This document shows positions 50,744-63,803 of a stretch of DNA of 64,000 bases, in pieces. A program made the position numbers and the translations under genes. The DNA lies in NCBI GenBank assembly GCA_020137815.1, contig CM035350.1, forward strand, positions 9,130,265-9,194,264, in the 5' to 3' direction. Every line of letters starts with the position of its first letter. Position 1 is the stretch's first letter. This stretch comes from Hormiphora californensis. Taxonomy: Eukaryota > Ctenophora > Tentaculata > Cydippida > Pleurobrachiidae. The notes below the pieces were generated by a model. The model made no database searches. It saw only the letters and a program-made list of their open reading frames with translations, and was not told where the DNA came from.

Positions 50744-52489
50744 ATGAAGGGCTCTGTTAAAGTATTTCTCTATGTCGTGGCCATCACTCTGGCCCTGCTC
50801 TACGTCACTAAAGTTAATGACACTGACGTCACAAGTGATGATGGCGGGGAGCAACAAACACCTAAAATAGTACTTAGTAAGTTAATTGTATATAATACCT
50901 TTGAAGACCTTTTAATTATGCACATAGTATTTGGTTCGTTTGTCCGTGTGTGTTGGGCGTTGGCTCCCGACTTGGAGCAATGTTTCAATATCTTAAACCT
51001 TTTTTTTCAGAGAAGAGGGACTGTAAGAAACATGACACGTTTGCGTTTATCAAGACCCACAAGACGGGCAGTAGCACAATGAGTAACATCTTGTTGAGAT
51101 ACACAGAAAACAACCATCTTAACCAGCTTCAGGGAGAGTAAGTTGTGGAATATATATCTCTTAGTTATGGAGGGGGGGGGCTGGAATAGATATCTCTTAG
51201 TTATGGGGGGGGGGGGGTTAAAAAAGGAATTGAAAAATGAAAAGATATCTCAGTAAATTAGGGGGGGGGAGGAATAAATCCAACTTTCTAAAATCATGAT
51301 ATCTCTCACAGGTTTCGAACAGGAACAGAGTACCACAACCTGCCGTCCCATAACTATCCACCTTCCCCCGACGGTGCTCCTTACCATGGCTTCGTAATGC
51401 ACGCTGACTACGATTACCAGTTTCTCCGCAACAAATTAGACCCAACGGCCAAGTTTTTCACCATTATTAGACACCCCGTATCTCGGTACATATCCGCGTT
51501 CAACTTCTTCGGGGTGTCCAAGAGATACGATAGAAAAGATTTCGACCACGCCATCCAACTTCACCTTGAGGAGAACGCGGGGTATATGAAGAACACGACG
51601 AAGTGTACACACTGTAATTTTCTCTTTGATAACATTGCCGGTGATCTAGGATTCAACTTCTTAAACTACTACCAGTCCCAGGATAAGAATGAGTTCATAG
51701 ATTCCTGGCTGAGGGAAAAAGATACTGAACTTGATTTTGTGCTGCTAACCGAACAATTTGATTTGTCGTTGGTCCTCCTAGCTCGGAAAATGTGTTGGAA
51801 GGTGCATGATGTGGCGTATTTGAAGAGTCTTGAGAGTATTGCTAAGCCCCATGTATCTGAGGAAACTAAGGAGAAGGTGCTAGACATACAGCGAATAGAT
51901 GCAAAGATATACGAATATTATAATCGGATATTTTGGGAGCATGTCGACAAGGAGGAAGGGATAATGGAGGAAGTAGAGGAATTGCAGAGGATTAATAAGG
52001 AAATGGCAGAAAAGTGTATTGCGGGAAGGACGGTACGTAAAATAAACTTTTTTAACCTATCTGATTTAATTTTGTCCTCTGATACGCTTATTTCCACCTA
52101 GTTTCTATTTACTACTGAAGTCAAACCTCGATTTACCAGACAAATATAATATCCCCGATTCAGAATAAGTATTTATGGTATTTTACCGTATAAAACTCTT
52201 CGCCAGAGGAATCCAGTAAATCGGGATTTGACTGTAATCTGATAATATTATAATCAACCTCTGCAAATTTCAGAAAGTCGATAGGCTCGGTGCCTACGAG
52301 TTGGTTCTCTCCCCGTTTGGCAAGGCCAACTTCACCTGCAAAGCGATGGCTATGAGGGTGCTAAAGTTTGGACACCTCATCCAATTGAGAGATCAGGGTC
52401 TGCGAGAGGCTGAAGATCTCGCTAAGATCGAGGGAGAATACCTGAGACTTCAAGACTTATATGATTTGAGATATGGGAAGGGTAGTTAG
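50744..52489 (+). CDS. Galactose-3-O-sulfotransferase (GAL3ST family), 4 exons, 398 aa
   Basis: Exons 50744-50876, 51011-51137, 51312-52032 and 52274-52489 join in phase (1197 nt). A short N-terminal tail and one membrane anchor (VFLYVVAITLALLYVT) give a type II Golgi protein. The PAPS 5'-phosphosulfate loop is THKTGSST and the 3'-phosphate site is IIRHPVSRYISAF. NYPPSPDGAPYHGF and the rest of the domain match the galactosylceramide/galactoside 3-O-sulfotransferases, which add sulfate to the 3-hydroxyl of galactose on glycolipids or glycoproteins. Length is typical (about 400-430 aa). The first ATG in frame is 50744. A MITE-like element sits in intron 3. Confidence 0.92.
52113..52234. mobile_element. 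Diverged pogo/Tigger-like MITE copy, intron 3 of the GAL3ST gene
   Basis: GAAGTCAAACCTCGATTTAC at the left pairs with GTAAATCGGGATTTGACTG at the right. A TA follows the right end. The ends are more diverged than in the other copies, suggesting an older insertion. Confidence 0.6.
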
Positions 52490-53350
52490 TATCAGTTTTG
52501 TGTGTAATAATAAGCGTGTACAGAGCTGGGGGCTTATAAATAAGGAATTTTTCTTTTTCATTTTATTTTATTTTATTTTGATCAGTAAGGGAGGCGAAGA
52601 GTGGGATAAACGTCTTTGTATCTGTTAGGGATGTAATTTAGAAAGTTATTCCACTTCACTGGTTATGAAATTCGTCTAGTATTTGGTACAACAGAAACAT
52701 TTTCTGTCTGTCTCTCTCTCTCTCTCTCTCTGTCCCGTTGTAGTCTTCGTTATTGGTTACTTTTAACCCGTAATTATAATATAGGCTCATGAGGGATTTT
52801 ATCCTCCCACTAGACTGTCTCTTTCAGTCTCCCCCACTTTTCTTTCCCTCTGATTATATATCCGGGCTTGATTTCCGGAGTATTACATCTCGCATTATAT
52901 GCTGGAATAGCTTTCCTGAAAACACCTTTTATCCGGGCTATCTGGGTTATCCAGGATTATTCATACCCCCTATTATTAGGCCCTTACAATATCTTGCCTT
53001 GTTCGACCCTCCTTCCCCTTTGAACAAAACCAACAATGAACAATATCAGTGACATGATTGGGATCTGTTCAAATCCGCCCCTGCATCGGAATTGTAGGGC
53101 GCGGGGTCTGATAGGTGGACCATCTCGCGCAAGCAGAGACGCGCGCGCTGGATGTGACATCAGCTGTTTCAGTGTTTCAGAGCGGTGAAACTCTGAGTGG
53201 GCGTGGCCACTTCCATTAACTCAGGTTCCGACTTGACAACCATTATGAAAACAAGGTTTTATGTGACTTTAGAATGTAGAAAGAGTAAAAATAGGTTTAC
53301 ACATATACACCAAAAAACAGGTCACTACAGATAAAAACTGAGCAGCCATT
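52490..53350. other. Intergenic region between convergent GAL3ST and ACBP genes
   Basis: A (TTTTA)n stretch at about 52558-52578 and a short CT tract at 52710-52730. The open frame at 52789-53052 shows no domain or splice support. Nothing else seen. Confidence 0.55.
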
Positions 53351-54411
53351 TTAGGCCATTCCAATCCTGGCTTTCAGCTCCTCAACTAGCTTGATGTAGG
53401 CAGCTTCGGCATCCTCCTTGCTAACTCCTGAAACATTTGAAAGTGTTAGATTCATCTAGAAACTAAATAGTTGGCTACATCTTATGTGAAACGAGCGACA
53501 GGAGGTTATAAGAATTACAAAGTTCCAGTTCGGAATAAACGGTACTATCTGCCAGGATTGGGCATGTCGTCCCTGGGTGGTCTCCAGACGTGTGGTGGTC
53601 AAGTCCAACGGCCATATCGGAGCTCGATAAAACTCAGACCATCTGCCGATGGCGTTCTCGCGCGACATCTTCTACACTGATTGCATCGCGCGCTCCGTCA
53701 AATCCAACTGTTGAGCTCCTGTACTGGGACAGGGCCATTCTCTAGGCCACCACTATCACACCCTACAAAATGATGTTGACTAAATTTCATTTGTATACAC
53801 TCCTGGCTAAGTCTCACTTTCTGTACCTTTACGAGAATTCCAGGCATCCCATTTGGCTTTACCAGCAAAATCGAGCATTCCCGGTCGGGCGGTATTACAG
53901 TCTCCCACTGTGACCTGTGGGTGAGACACACAGAGAGTTAGTAGACATAGCAGTAGACGGAGCAGGAAGTGATGGGTAGTCAAGGTGGGTGTGTGTGAGG
54001 TAGTGAGGGGCTATAAAATACTGATTCAGCCGTGTATGCTATTGGAATTATGCAATCAATCCGCAGTGAATTAGTGTGAATAGTGGATCATAGTCAATAC
54101 TGGTAATACATTGCATGTCGAGCCAATCTATTCTTCACATATATCATCAAGTATTCACGAGCAAATCAACTACAAGCTGTACTTCTACGGAATGTAGATC
54201 CAACCTAGCGGTAGAAGGTAATGGGGTCCGCAAGGGGCAGTGGAGTGGTCAATGGTGATGTGAAATATGTTAGAGAAAGAGACACCAAAACACAAAAGGG
54301 GATTAATAATACCTGCTTGAAGTTAGAGTAGAGAGCAAGTTTCTCATCGTCAGTAGGAGATGCCTTCAGTCCCTTGACCTCTTCAGCAGCTTTGTTGAAG
54401 GCTTCAGACAT
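53351..54411 (-). CDS. DBI: Acyl-CoA-binding protein, 3 exons, 87 aa
   Basis: Minus-strand exons 54313-54411, 53827-53914 and 53351-53427 join in phase (264 nt), giving 87 residues, the standard ACBP length. The start [19 protein letters not shown], the motif [20 protein letters not shown] and the end AYIKLVEEL match the four-helix ACBP fold. The usual YSxFKQATVGD ligand region reads YSNFKQ then VTVGD, so the Ala-Thr pair is Val-Thr. It binds medium/long-chain acyl-CoA in the cytosol and supplies it to lipid metabolism. Confidence 0.96.
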
Positions 54412-54871
54412 TGTGGAGCTAGGAGAGGGAGAGGGGAGACTCGTTACACAAACAATGTGTGAAATGGGGAAGGGATCCAGAGTGATACAGAAAATGTGAA
54501 CACAGCTCACTTCCGTGAAGAAGTGAGAGACGCCGTGTGTTATAAACACAGCATAGGGGGATGGGGGCAAGGAACTTCCTCTTGAAGGAAGTAGGGGTGG
54601 TACTAACATACCATTATCACAAACATACACCGAAGAAGGACCGAGACAAACACGTGTGTGCACGTGCCCTACATCTAGACACACCAAGAAGTAGAGTTGA
54701 TCTGTTGTCGAGAAGAACAGAATAGAAGTGGAGTGTTTCTTGGTAGGCGAGAAAATAAAACTCTTATCTTGTGAAAATGAAGTAGAGAAATTTTTTTCAG
54801 TAGTTGCTTGCCATTTTGTTGTGCAGTATTATACCTGAGAGGGTCCTGTGTGTTTTAGCAATGTGTAGAGG

Positions 54872-54920
<49 letters not shown>

Positions 54921-55439
54921 TGTGTGTGTGTGAGGGAATACAGTGAGGGTAAGGAGACTGAGAGCAAAATGGAGAGAGAGATAATGGATAATAAGAGAAA
55001 CTTAGAAGAAGAGGGCCGGGAGACTCTTGTGAAAAGAATAAAGACTGTGTACATAATGGTCCACAAATAGAGAGAGGGAGACGAAGAGAGAGAGAGAGTA
55101 CGGAGAGAGTCCGGAGACACGTAGCACAACAATGCTCTTAGACCACACCGATCCAGTACACACACACACAACTACTTGGATCTGATAGTTTGTGGTTAAC
55201 AAACGGAGGATATCGGAGAGACTTTTCTATATGTTTTTTAGAGAGAATGTGAGTTCTACAAACAAACAGACGTAAGGGTTGTCTCAATACAACTCGGTAA
55301 TGTAATTTGCGTGAAGAAACCAGATAAACACGAAAAATTGCTGTTGTTTTAAATAAGATCATTTGCATTGTGAAACATATTTACACTGTTCTGTACAATA
55401 TTATAATAAAACACTTTCACTACAACAGACACTATAACA
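54412..55439. other. Intergenic region upstream of the ACBP gene; GA microsatellite
   Basis: ACBP promoter side, then a (GA)n run at 54876-54918 passing into (GT)n at 54918-54931. No exon supported. The 3' flank of the F-box/WD gene follows. Confidence 0.6.
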
Positions 55440-57449
55440 CTAAGTAGCTGGTAATCGTATGTAAAAACCAGCCACGTCCCCAGAGTGGGATGCCGCCACA
55501 AAAACAGGTCTGTCCCTCACACCCCCACCTCCTGATAACCAGGCCACGTCCCTGTTAACCCAGATCCCACAATTAGAGTTGTTGAACTGGGGTATTCTCA
55601 GTGTGTGGGTGTGTGAGCCCGTTACAGTGTCTATCAGGGCCACTCCATCATCATAGGTAACGGCAATAAAGAGAGAACCCAGACCAATCACATGCTCGGC
55701 ACACACGTACCCTGGGCTGGTAACTACCCGTAATAAGGTGTAATCCTCTGCCTTCCATATGTAAACCCCTGAACTACTTCCCACGCCTATGACGTCACAT
55801 GTACCATGGTTACCATGGTTACCGGTCAGGAAGGAGCCGTGTACTAGCCCCGGCTGGAAGTACCCCTCCTTTCCTCCAATAGTAATAGGTTTCATGGTAT
55901 GGAGATGTTTCTTCTCCTCCAAACACCACACATTTACACGTGCTATATCCAAACTGAACACCCTGGACCCGAGGGGTAGAACTCGGCTGATCATTGTTTC
56001 ATGACCTCTGAACACATGCACTGCCTCCCCCGTCCCCACATCCCATACACGGAGGGTACAGTCTGATGACCCGGATATGATGGTGTTGTTGTGTTCGTGA
56101 CACCGTACATCATACACTGGTCCCATGTGCCGGGAACACGTGGCAATAACACGTGACAAGTCTGACGAGATGATGGAGATGCAACCATTGTAATGACCCA
56201 CCACAACCAGCTCCTCTGTGCTGTCCATACAACTGGGACTCTGGCATGTTCGGGAGGGGAGAGGGTTCATGGTTCCTAGCTCCCAGCCACATACCTTCCT
56301 GTCGTCCCCTGCACTGTACATGTGGTGCGAGTTGGCCGTCACACAGAGAACACGACACTGGTGAGCGGGTGGCTGGACCGTTCTTATCTCGCTCCCGTTC
56401 TCGTCTTGAAGGGCTGATAAGAGGCTCAAATGTCGTGCAACTGCTGCCCGGTAATAAGATACAGTCTGGGGAGGGCGATAAGAGAGGTGTAGTCGAGCTG
56501 ACAGACAGACTGCTCTCCATAGCTCTACATCAGAGGTGAGACGGTGCCATTCGCACGATACCTGAAGTGAGGTAATCACTGTCAAATGTGCTGAATTGTA
56601 TAATTATATCAGCACTGCTATGTTTACATATAATAATGCCACATTGTATAACTAACCAGGGAAGCCTCAACTAGAGAGGCAGGATCAAGATATTGAAGAA
56701 TTGACAGAGATATCTCCTCCGGAAGCTCCGATACGAAATCCACGATGGCAATCCTTTCTAATTGTCGAACTAGAAACAGCCTATTTGACGCTGGAAGCCG
56801 CCCTAGTAACTCCTGCGTGTGAGAGATAGTTTATTCAAACAGCTCAGTATAATATACCGCAACACTGTGAAAGCAATGTGAGAGCGTTATTTAAAACGTA
56901 CCAAACAGTGTTGACAACATATAATATAGACTGAATACCTGCTTCATGCGTGAAACTAACGGTGGAATGCTAAATCGCATTTGTATGTGTGTGCATGTAT
57001 CGGGCAGCAACTGAAGAAACTGGGAGACACTTGTGTAGAGAGGTACAACTGTAGGGTGTTTCTATTTCTGTTGCTTAATCCTAATACTATTAGACGCTAC
57101 AGTGGCAACATGTGCCCGTGTGTTATAGCCACTAAAATATATCCATTAAACCCATGTGCGTGAATATTATTAAACTCTAAACATGTGGGTATGTGTGTAA
57201 ACGGACACAACTTACACATATTAAGGCAGATCTCTGGCCATCAGAAAGGCCTCTGCTCACAGTATCCAGTACACCCCTCTTCCACGTGAGAAACACATCG
57301 GATGGTAATCCATCCTCAGTTGCATTTCCTGTTTCAACTACAGACCGGCAGACTGGGACGGGATCTGTGGTGGTGGGACTGTCGTCCTGTTCTTCTGGTG
57401 ATACACTCCTGACAAAGTCCTTATTAGGGGACTTGTACACAGAGTTCAT
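55440..57449 (-). CDS. F-box/WD40-repeat protein, 3 exons, 503 aa
   Basis: Minus-strand exons 57216-57449, 56657-56812 and 55440-56561 join in phase 0 (1512 nt). An F-box is formed across exons 2 and 3 (about residues 100-145: FVSELPEEISLSILQYLDP, then EWHRLTSDVELWRAVC). At least five WD40 blades follow from about residue 185 (SAGDDRKVCGWEL; IISGSSDCTLRVWDVGTGE; NVWCLEEKKHLHT). Such proteins are substrate receptors of SCF ubiquitin ligases: the F-box binds SKP1 and the propeller binds the target. The closest human relative is not clear to me; FBXW9 is one candidate. Confidence 0.88.
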
Positions 57450-58119
57450 GTTTGCTGATCATGGCACAGTGGGTACCCCGCGTGAGCCTTCTCACGTGTC
57501 ATTCGGCATCTAGTTTGGGGAAATTAGATTTAAAGTTTGCCCGTTGCCGGCTGCCGCTACTCACTAACAACATGTTTTTAGTTTAAACTAGAATTTTTAC
57601 GCTATTTACAAAATATGTTAAATACTTCAGTGAGGTAACTTGATAGCAATATGACCAACTATTTTTTGAGAGACAGGAGTGTGCCGACTGCCTTTTTTGG
57701 CGCGAAAAACGGCTTTTTGACAGAAAAAAAAAACCTTTAAAAAAGCTTCTCAAAAAGTGTGATTTTTTTCATATTCCAAGGTTGCTTCGGCAGCGCAATG
57801 CCATAAAATTATCGCGCGTTACAACGTATTTTGGAATTACGACGCCGCGCGGCGGCGATATAGATATGGATTTAAAAATAAAAGGAATTTCAAATTTAAA
57901 AAATGACTTTCTGTTCAAATTTTTAAATTTTCGAAGGAATAAGGATCTTCGTCGTGTTTTTGGCATCTAGTTTTTGTTATCTTTCTCGACCTCACCAGTC
58001 TATAAATCATAATTGGCGAAAACAAACCTATTTTAGCAACTTTTTCAGTCCAATATCGATCATTTCATGAGACCTAACAACCTGAATTTCTTAGGAAAGG
58101 GAAATCCGAGGGCCTAGGG
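57450..58119. other. Bidirectional promoter region between the F-box/WD gene (-) and MEPCE (+)
   Basis: A 670-base divergent spacer holding both 5' flanks. No exon, MITE or strong repeat seen. Confidence 0.6.
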
Positions 58120-59357
58120 ATGAGTGTTGTGGTCAAACGGAAGCCAGTTGCGGCTCATAATTCACATTTTAAGATCAACAGCAATAAGCGGAAACCAAGT
58201 AGCAGTAATAACAATTCTAAAAAGCGTCGGAGGGCGACCTCTGATAGCGGCGTCCCTGAAAAGGATAAAAGTTTTGTTCCCGGCGGCGATGAAACGGATC
58301 CTCTCAATCTAAAAAATCCTGATTTGACTCTCACCTACACTCCTTCACCCGATCACAAGAACGATCTTCCAACACCTGTGGTTTTTGTTGATCAAAGTGA
58401 CCCACTATGCCTAAAGAGGTCGCCGAAGAGAAAGCGAGAGAGGAAACACAGCCGTCGTAAAAGTAGTATGAGTGACGATAAACCTCCGGACATAAAATTC
58501 AACGAGAAAGCTAAAAAGTTTGCATATGGAAACTACTCCAAATATTATGGGTATAGAAACCCCGCCTTCGATAAGGATCCTCGACTTCAGTTTCTTGATT
58601 CGTCCCTCTTTTCCTGGAAAGATGTTTTAGACTTGGGCTGTAACATCGGTCATATAACCCTGACAATCGCTAAAGACTACGAACCTAAGAAGATCCTCGG
58701 GGTTGATATAGATGGGAATTTGATCAACATTGCCCGGAAGAATATCAGAAGGTACCTGAGCAAGGAGAAGAGTTCAGAGTTTCCTGTCAGCATGCAGGTG
58801 TGTTATGGTCCGCTATTTGGCCCAGGATCCAACAACACAACATTCCCCAACAATGTCACATTCAGACAGGTTAGTGAAAAACAACGATTTAGCAGTACTA
58901 AACAACGATTTAGCAGTAGTACTATAATTCAGTTAGTGGATCGTAACAAAAATAATAGTTCTCGTCATCGGTATTACCTAATCGTGTTCCCTTTCTCACA
59001 GAACCCTGCTATTTCTCCCTCTTATTATCGACCTAACAAGTCCCTTTTTCAGGAGAACTGGGTACCTAACGAGGGTGCTACAGAGCCAACGGAGATGTTC
59101 GATGTTATTCTCTGTCTATCTGTTACAAAGTGGGTTCATCTGAACTGGGGAGACCTGGGGATCAAGAACTTGTTTAGGAAGGTATGTGTATGTAAAGGAG
59201 GGTTAGAACATAATATAACTGCACCATGACACTGTCTCAGTTCTACAATAATCGATGATTGGTATACAGTAACACATATATCTGTGAGGGGGGCAACGTG
59301 TAACACATCCTCTTAGAGTGTAACAAATCCCTCTACCTCACGTGTACACTCTCTCTC

Positions 59358-59422
<65 letters not shown>

Positions 59423-60314
59423 ATCTCTTTCTCTTCCTGTTACACTCCCCACCACACACACACACACATATTGACACGCTGTGACACGTGACATAATTGG
59501 GTGTGTAACAAAGACTGCATCTTGTTACAAAAGACTGATGCCTCCAGTCTCCTGAAATGGATGTGTCTACTCCTAGATAATAATTCCCCCTAGATGTACC
59601 AGGGATGTGTACAATATCCGCCCTAACAACTCCTCTCCCCCACTGCAGATGTACCAGAGCATCAGACCGGGTGGCAAGCTGATTCTAGAGTGTCAGCACT
59701 GGAAGGGGTACGGAAGGAGGAAAAAGCTAACTCCCGCCATTTACAAGAACTACCAGGAGATAAGGATTCTCCCTCACGAGTTCCCCCAATACCTTCAGAC
59801 TATTGGATTCACCAAGTGGCGTACTCTGGGCGTACCAAGTCATTCACAGAAAGGTAAGGTCATCATTTCATCCTTGGTTAACTGTTATTAGGTATATATG
59901 TTTGATAATTGATTATCGATTACAATTTATCATCAATTAGTGATATAGCCTTGTTGATAAACTATCGTTACAGGATTCCGAAGACCCATGTGGATGTTCA
60001 CGAAGCCCCTTGACACTGTTATTTCACCGAGTCAAGAGGATAACACAGACTTCAGCAGCACTCAGCAGAGCTCTTCCTCTTCCTCCGGTGCTCTGCAAAG
60101 CGCTTCAAGTCAGGGAGTTTCAAGTAGTCAGGGTGTATCTAGCAGCCAGGGAGTTTCAAGTAGTCAGAATGAGTTACCCCTGGGTGGTGAAGCTGGCAAA
60201 ACGCCCCCATCACATTGTGATGAAAACTCTAACAATGACATCAATCATGACACGAGTAGTAAGGATGACTTGAAGACCGATGTAACGGAGGATTCCCCTG
60301 AAGCTGAATCGTAA
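58120..60314 (+). CDS. MEPCE: 7SK snRNA methylphosphate capping enzyme, 4 exons, 474 aa
   Basis: Exons 58120-58869, 59053-59181, 59649-59853 and 59974-60314 join in phase (1425 nt). A basic, disordered N-terminus (KKRRR, KRKRERKHSRRK) precedes the methyltransferase: FAYGNYSKYYGYRNP binds RNA/cofactor, VLDLGCNIGHITL is the SAM motif and LGVDIDGNLI the acidic ribose contact. The Bin3-specific continuation is SVTKWVHLNWGDLGIKNLF and GGKLILECQHWKGYG. The tail is Ser-rich, with GVSSSQ repeated. MEPCE adds a gamma-monomethyl cap to 7SK RNA, holding P-TEFb in reserve. The close match of the bin3 motifs makes the family call secure. The neighbour BCDIN3D is excluded by the large basic N-terminus and motif context. 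Confidence 0.95.
59348..59417. repeat. (CT)n microsatellite, MEPCE intron 2
   Basis: CT run with one CA interruption. Confidence 0.95.
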
Positions 60315-61050
60315 TGAGCAACCCACCCACTTTCAAAAGTGTGCTCAAACAACAGTGGGCTGTATGTGCAGTGGATGTTCTTTCTAAGTTGGAGAGTGGA
60401 GCAGGGGGATTCCACCTTCCATCCCCCACAGTGGTAGATGCTCGGTGGACATCCCATTTGGTGTACGACCAGCGGAGAGGGTAACATTGTTACCATTCTC
60501 CAACCACTAGCAAGTCCCGCGACTACTGAAGGTGGGGAAGAAATTGACTAGCCTGTCTGGCGCGGATTTGATGCCACCACAATTTTATTGGAGCCAATAC
60601 AAAGTACTGACTCCATGTTTATAAACTGATCTATTTGATAAGACAGAGTATGGGGGAGTGAGATATGGGTTGGTGTAGTAAGACAAGGTGCGGGGTGATA
60701 CGGGATGTGAAAATGGTGAGCGAGAACTGAAATGATGGGCAAATAGATGTGAAAAAGGCGAGGAAAAGGAGTGATAAAGAAGGGTAAATTTGTGTTTTTT
60801 GACCAGTGCAGCAAAGAGAGAGTTTCAAGTTGTTTTTACCACAAAGTTTACGTATATATTTGCACAAAGAGCGAAGTAAGTTTTTCGTAATATTTAATTT
60901 CGTCTTTTTTATCTTCGTGAACCCTACTCCCTAGTAACTCCCTAGCAACTACCACTGAAACTCCCTAGCAACTCCCTAGCAACTACCACTCAACTTTAGT
61001 GAAATCCACTTCCTTCATTACCCGATTTCAATCCCACCTCTTATCTAGCC
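60315..61050. other. Intergenic region between MEPCE and POLR2C
   Basis: 3' flank of MEPCE and the POLR2C promoter. Three to four copies of CTCCCTAGCAACT lie at 60928-60995, close upstream of the POLR2C start; the core CCTAGCAAC resembles X-box half sites. Otherwise nothing recognised. Confidence 0.55.
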
Positions 61051-63654
61051 ATGCCATACGCTAACCAGCCGACGATAAAGATCCTTGAACTCACCGATGA
61101 AAATATCAAGTTCATTATTGAGAAAACGGACCTTTCAATGGCTAACTCCCTGAGACGTGTATTCATTGCTGAGGTATATAAACCCATTGAACGGGATTGT
61201 ATGTTTGTTGCATGCGAAATATTTGTAAATATTATAATTTATTATACATACAGCCCTGCCATTTCTCACAATATATTTGTACTGACATTAGTAGGTGTAT
61301 GTGCTCCTTTTTATTGGACTACACCGTACAGTGCTGGGTAACTGCCAGTATCCTCCTGTCAGTTTGTCAGTCTGTGTTACTGCACTAAGCAATGTCTCAT
61401 GTCTGTAGTACTGTATATTTATACTAGAACTGTCTGCTGTCTGTATGTTTGTACTAGTATACTGTCTATCTGCTGTCTGTATGTTTGTAGGTACTAGTAT
61501 ACTGTCTATATGCTGTCTGTATGTTTGTACATTGGACCACACTCAATAAGATCTGTTCTATATCCCATACACGCTCAGATATTATGTCTGCTCTACTAAA
61601 TAATGTAAATATATGTGTAGTACCCTGTGTAGTATAACTAGTACACAGTACCGTACTAGCATGATTATACACTACACAATGTTATGTAGTAATGATATAG
61701 GTAATATCTCATACACGTGTGTTTTGTGAGTTTTGCCAGCTTCACTGTCAGAAACACATGGTTTACAGTTTCATACAAGTACATTGTACACACATGTATA
61801 ATTTCACACACCGAATGTACACTGGACCGTTAGTTGCAGTTGCTATTTAAGTACCATGTTGCGCCATCAGGGGGCCCCTTTCCCTAAAATCCCACTGTGT
61901 TTCAGGTTTGCACGCTGGCGATAGATTGGGTTCAAATCCAACAGAACACCTCCGTGTTGATCGACGAGTTTCTATCCCACAGGATGGGTCTGATTCCCCT
62001 TACTTCTGATGAAATAGTGGATCAACTCCAGAACTTCAGGGACTGCTCATGCGGTAATTCATCGATTGTCAGAGTTTTTGATATTCTCTCTGGGCAGTAC
62101 AAATGAACCAGACGGGTATAATCGACTCCCGAGACCCGATCTCACCCCCCCCCCCAATAAGTATAACACTTCCACTCCCCTACAGTGGACTATTGTAGAG
62201 AGTGCTCAGTGGAGTTGACCCTTGATGTACGGTGTAATGAGGAGACACCCCGACACGTTACAACACGTGACCTGATCAGCAGTAATCTCAAGTGTATACC
62301 CGCCACCAGCAAAGTTCGAGATCACGAGGCTGATGGAGATGGAAGTCCGGTTAGTTTGTCTGTCTTTCTGTCTGTCTGTCTGTTAGTTTGTTTGTCTGTC
62401 TAGACTCTAGTGCCTATCAGCTATCTTTCTGTTAGTTTGTTTGTCTGTCTAGACTCTAGTGCCTATCAGCTATCTTTCTGTTAGTTTGTTTGTCTGTCTA
62501 GACTCTAGTGCCTATCAGCTATCTTTCTGTTAGTTTGTTTGTCTGTCTAGACTCTAGTGCCTATCTGTTAGTTTGTTTGTTTGTTTGTCTGTCTAGACTC
62601 TAGTGCCTATCAGCTATCTTTCTGTTAGTTTGTTAGTTTGTTTGTCTGTCTAGACTCTAGTGCCTATCAGCTGTCTTACTGTTAGTTTGTTTGTCTGTCT
62701 AGACTCTAGTGCCTATCAGCTATCTTTCTGTTAGTTTGTTTGTCTGTCTAGACTCTAGTGCCTATCAGCTATCTTTCTGTTAGTTTGTTTGTCTGTCTAG
62801 ACTCTAGTGCCTATCAGCTATCTTTCTGTTAGTTTGTTTGTGTGTGCTGCGTCCAGTTAAATCATGGATATCATTTCAAAATCATGGTTATCAGTATCAT
62901 GGATATCAAGTTAGATCCTCACACCTTACTACATATAAAACCTAATTAATGACTTCCTCCTCGTCCACTGAATCTACCCTTGACTCCTTTTACCCCCCCC
63001 CCCTCTGGACAGGATGATATTTTGATCTGTAAGTTGAGAAAAGGGCAGCATCTCAAGATGAAGATGTATGCAAGGAAGGGGTTTGCAAAGGAACACAACA
63101 AGTGGAGCCCTTGCTCTGCAGTTGGCTTCGAATATGATCCCGACAATGCTCTTCGGTAAGTTTGTACTACACGTATTATTCAATAGTAGGTCACCATATC
63201 GTGTTCTTTGTATTAGAAAGTGTTCAACCTGGGCTTCTAATGATTCTACAGCGCATCCAGTTAACGATTGCAACACTTCTTCCAGTTCTACATCTAACAG
63301 ATCCTTCCTTTCAGACACACAACGTACCCAGTTGCCAAGGACTGGCCCAAGAGCGACTATTCTGAGCTGGAGGAAGACCAGGATCAGGCCCCCTATGAAG
63401 TATTTGGGAAACCCGAGAAGTTCTGGTACAACTTGGAAAGTGTGGGATCCCTAAAACCAGAGAGTATCGTACTAACTGGCCTACAGGTCAGATACTAATT
63501 AGCTAATTAGCTAGTAGATAGTAAACAATTAGCTAAAAGTTATTATATTAGCTCTAAACTCACATACATTTGCCAGGTACTAAAGAAAAAACTAATGGAT
63601 GTGCAGAACCACTATAATAACGAAATAGCGAAGGAGGCGCTATATATTGGTTGA
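61051..63654 (+). CDS. POLR2C: RNA polymerase II subunit RPB3, 6 exons, 275 aa
   Basis: Exons 61051-61173, 61906-62053, 62186-62349, 63013-63155, 63315-63486 and 63577-63654 join in phase (828 nt) and give exactly the 275 residues of human RPB3. The alpha-like dimerisation motif ([13 protein letters not shown]) and the zinc loop with four cysteines (CSC..VDYCREC, then DVRC) are present. The C-terminal helix ([16 protein letters not shown]) pairs with RPB11. RPB3 forms the RPB3/RPB11 platform on which Pol II assembles. Intron 3 carries a ~50-bp tandem repeat, and the donor there is GTTAGT. Confidence 0.98.
62350..62845. repeat. ~49-bp tandem repeat in POLR2C intron 3
   Basis: About nine units of CTAGACTCTAGTGCCTATCA followed by GCTATCTTTCTGTTAGTTTG and TTTGTCTGT. 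The first partial unit begins right at the exon 3 donor (GTTAGTTTGTCTGTC), so the splice site matches the repeat unit. Confidence 0.92.
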
Positions 63655-63803
63655 CGGAACTGCCTAGAGAGAGAGACTCTTTTTATATTATATTCATTTT
63701 AATACTATTTTATTTTACCATCTCCAGATGTCTGAAACCCTAGTTTTCTAACTTATAAAACCCATCCCAAACATTAAACCTTGATATCTAGTAGTACAGA
63801 GAT

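Noticed and set aside
52789-53052. 87-codon open frame between GAL3ST and ACBP
   Set aside because: No splice context, no domain, composition like the surrounding non-coding DNA.
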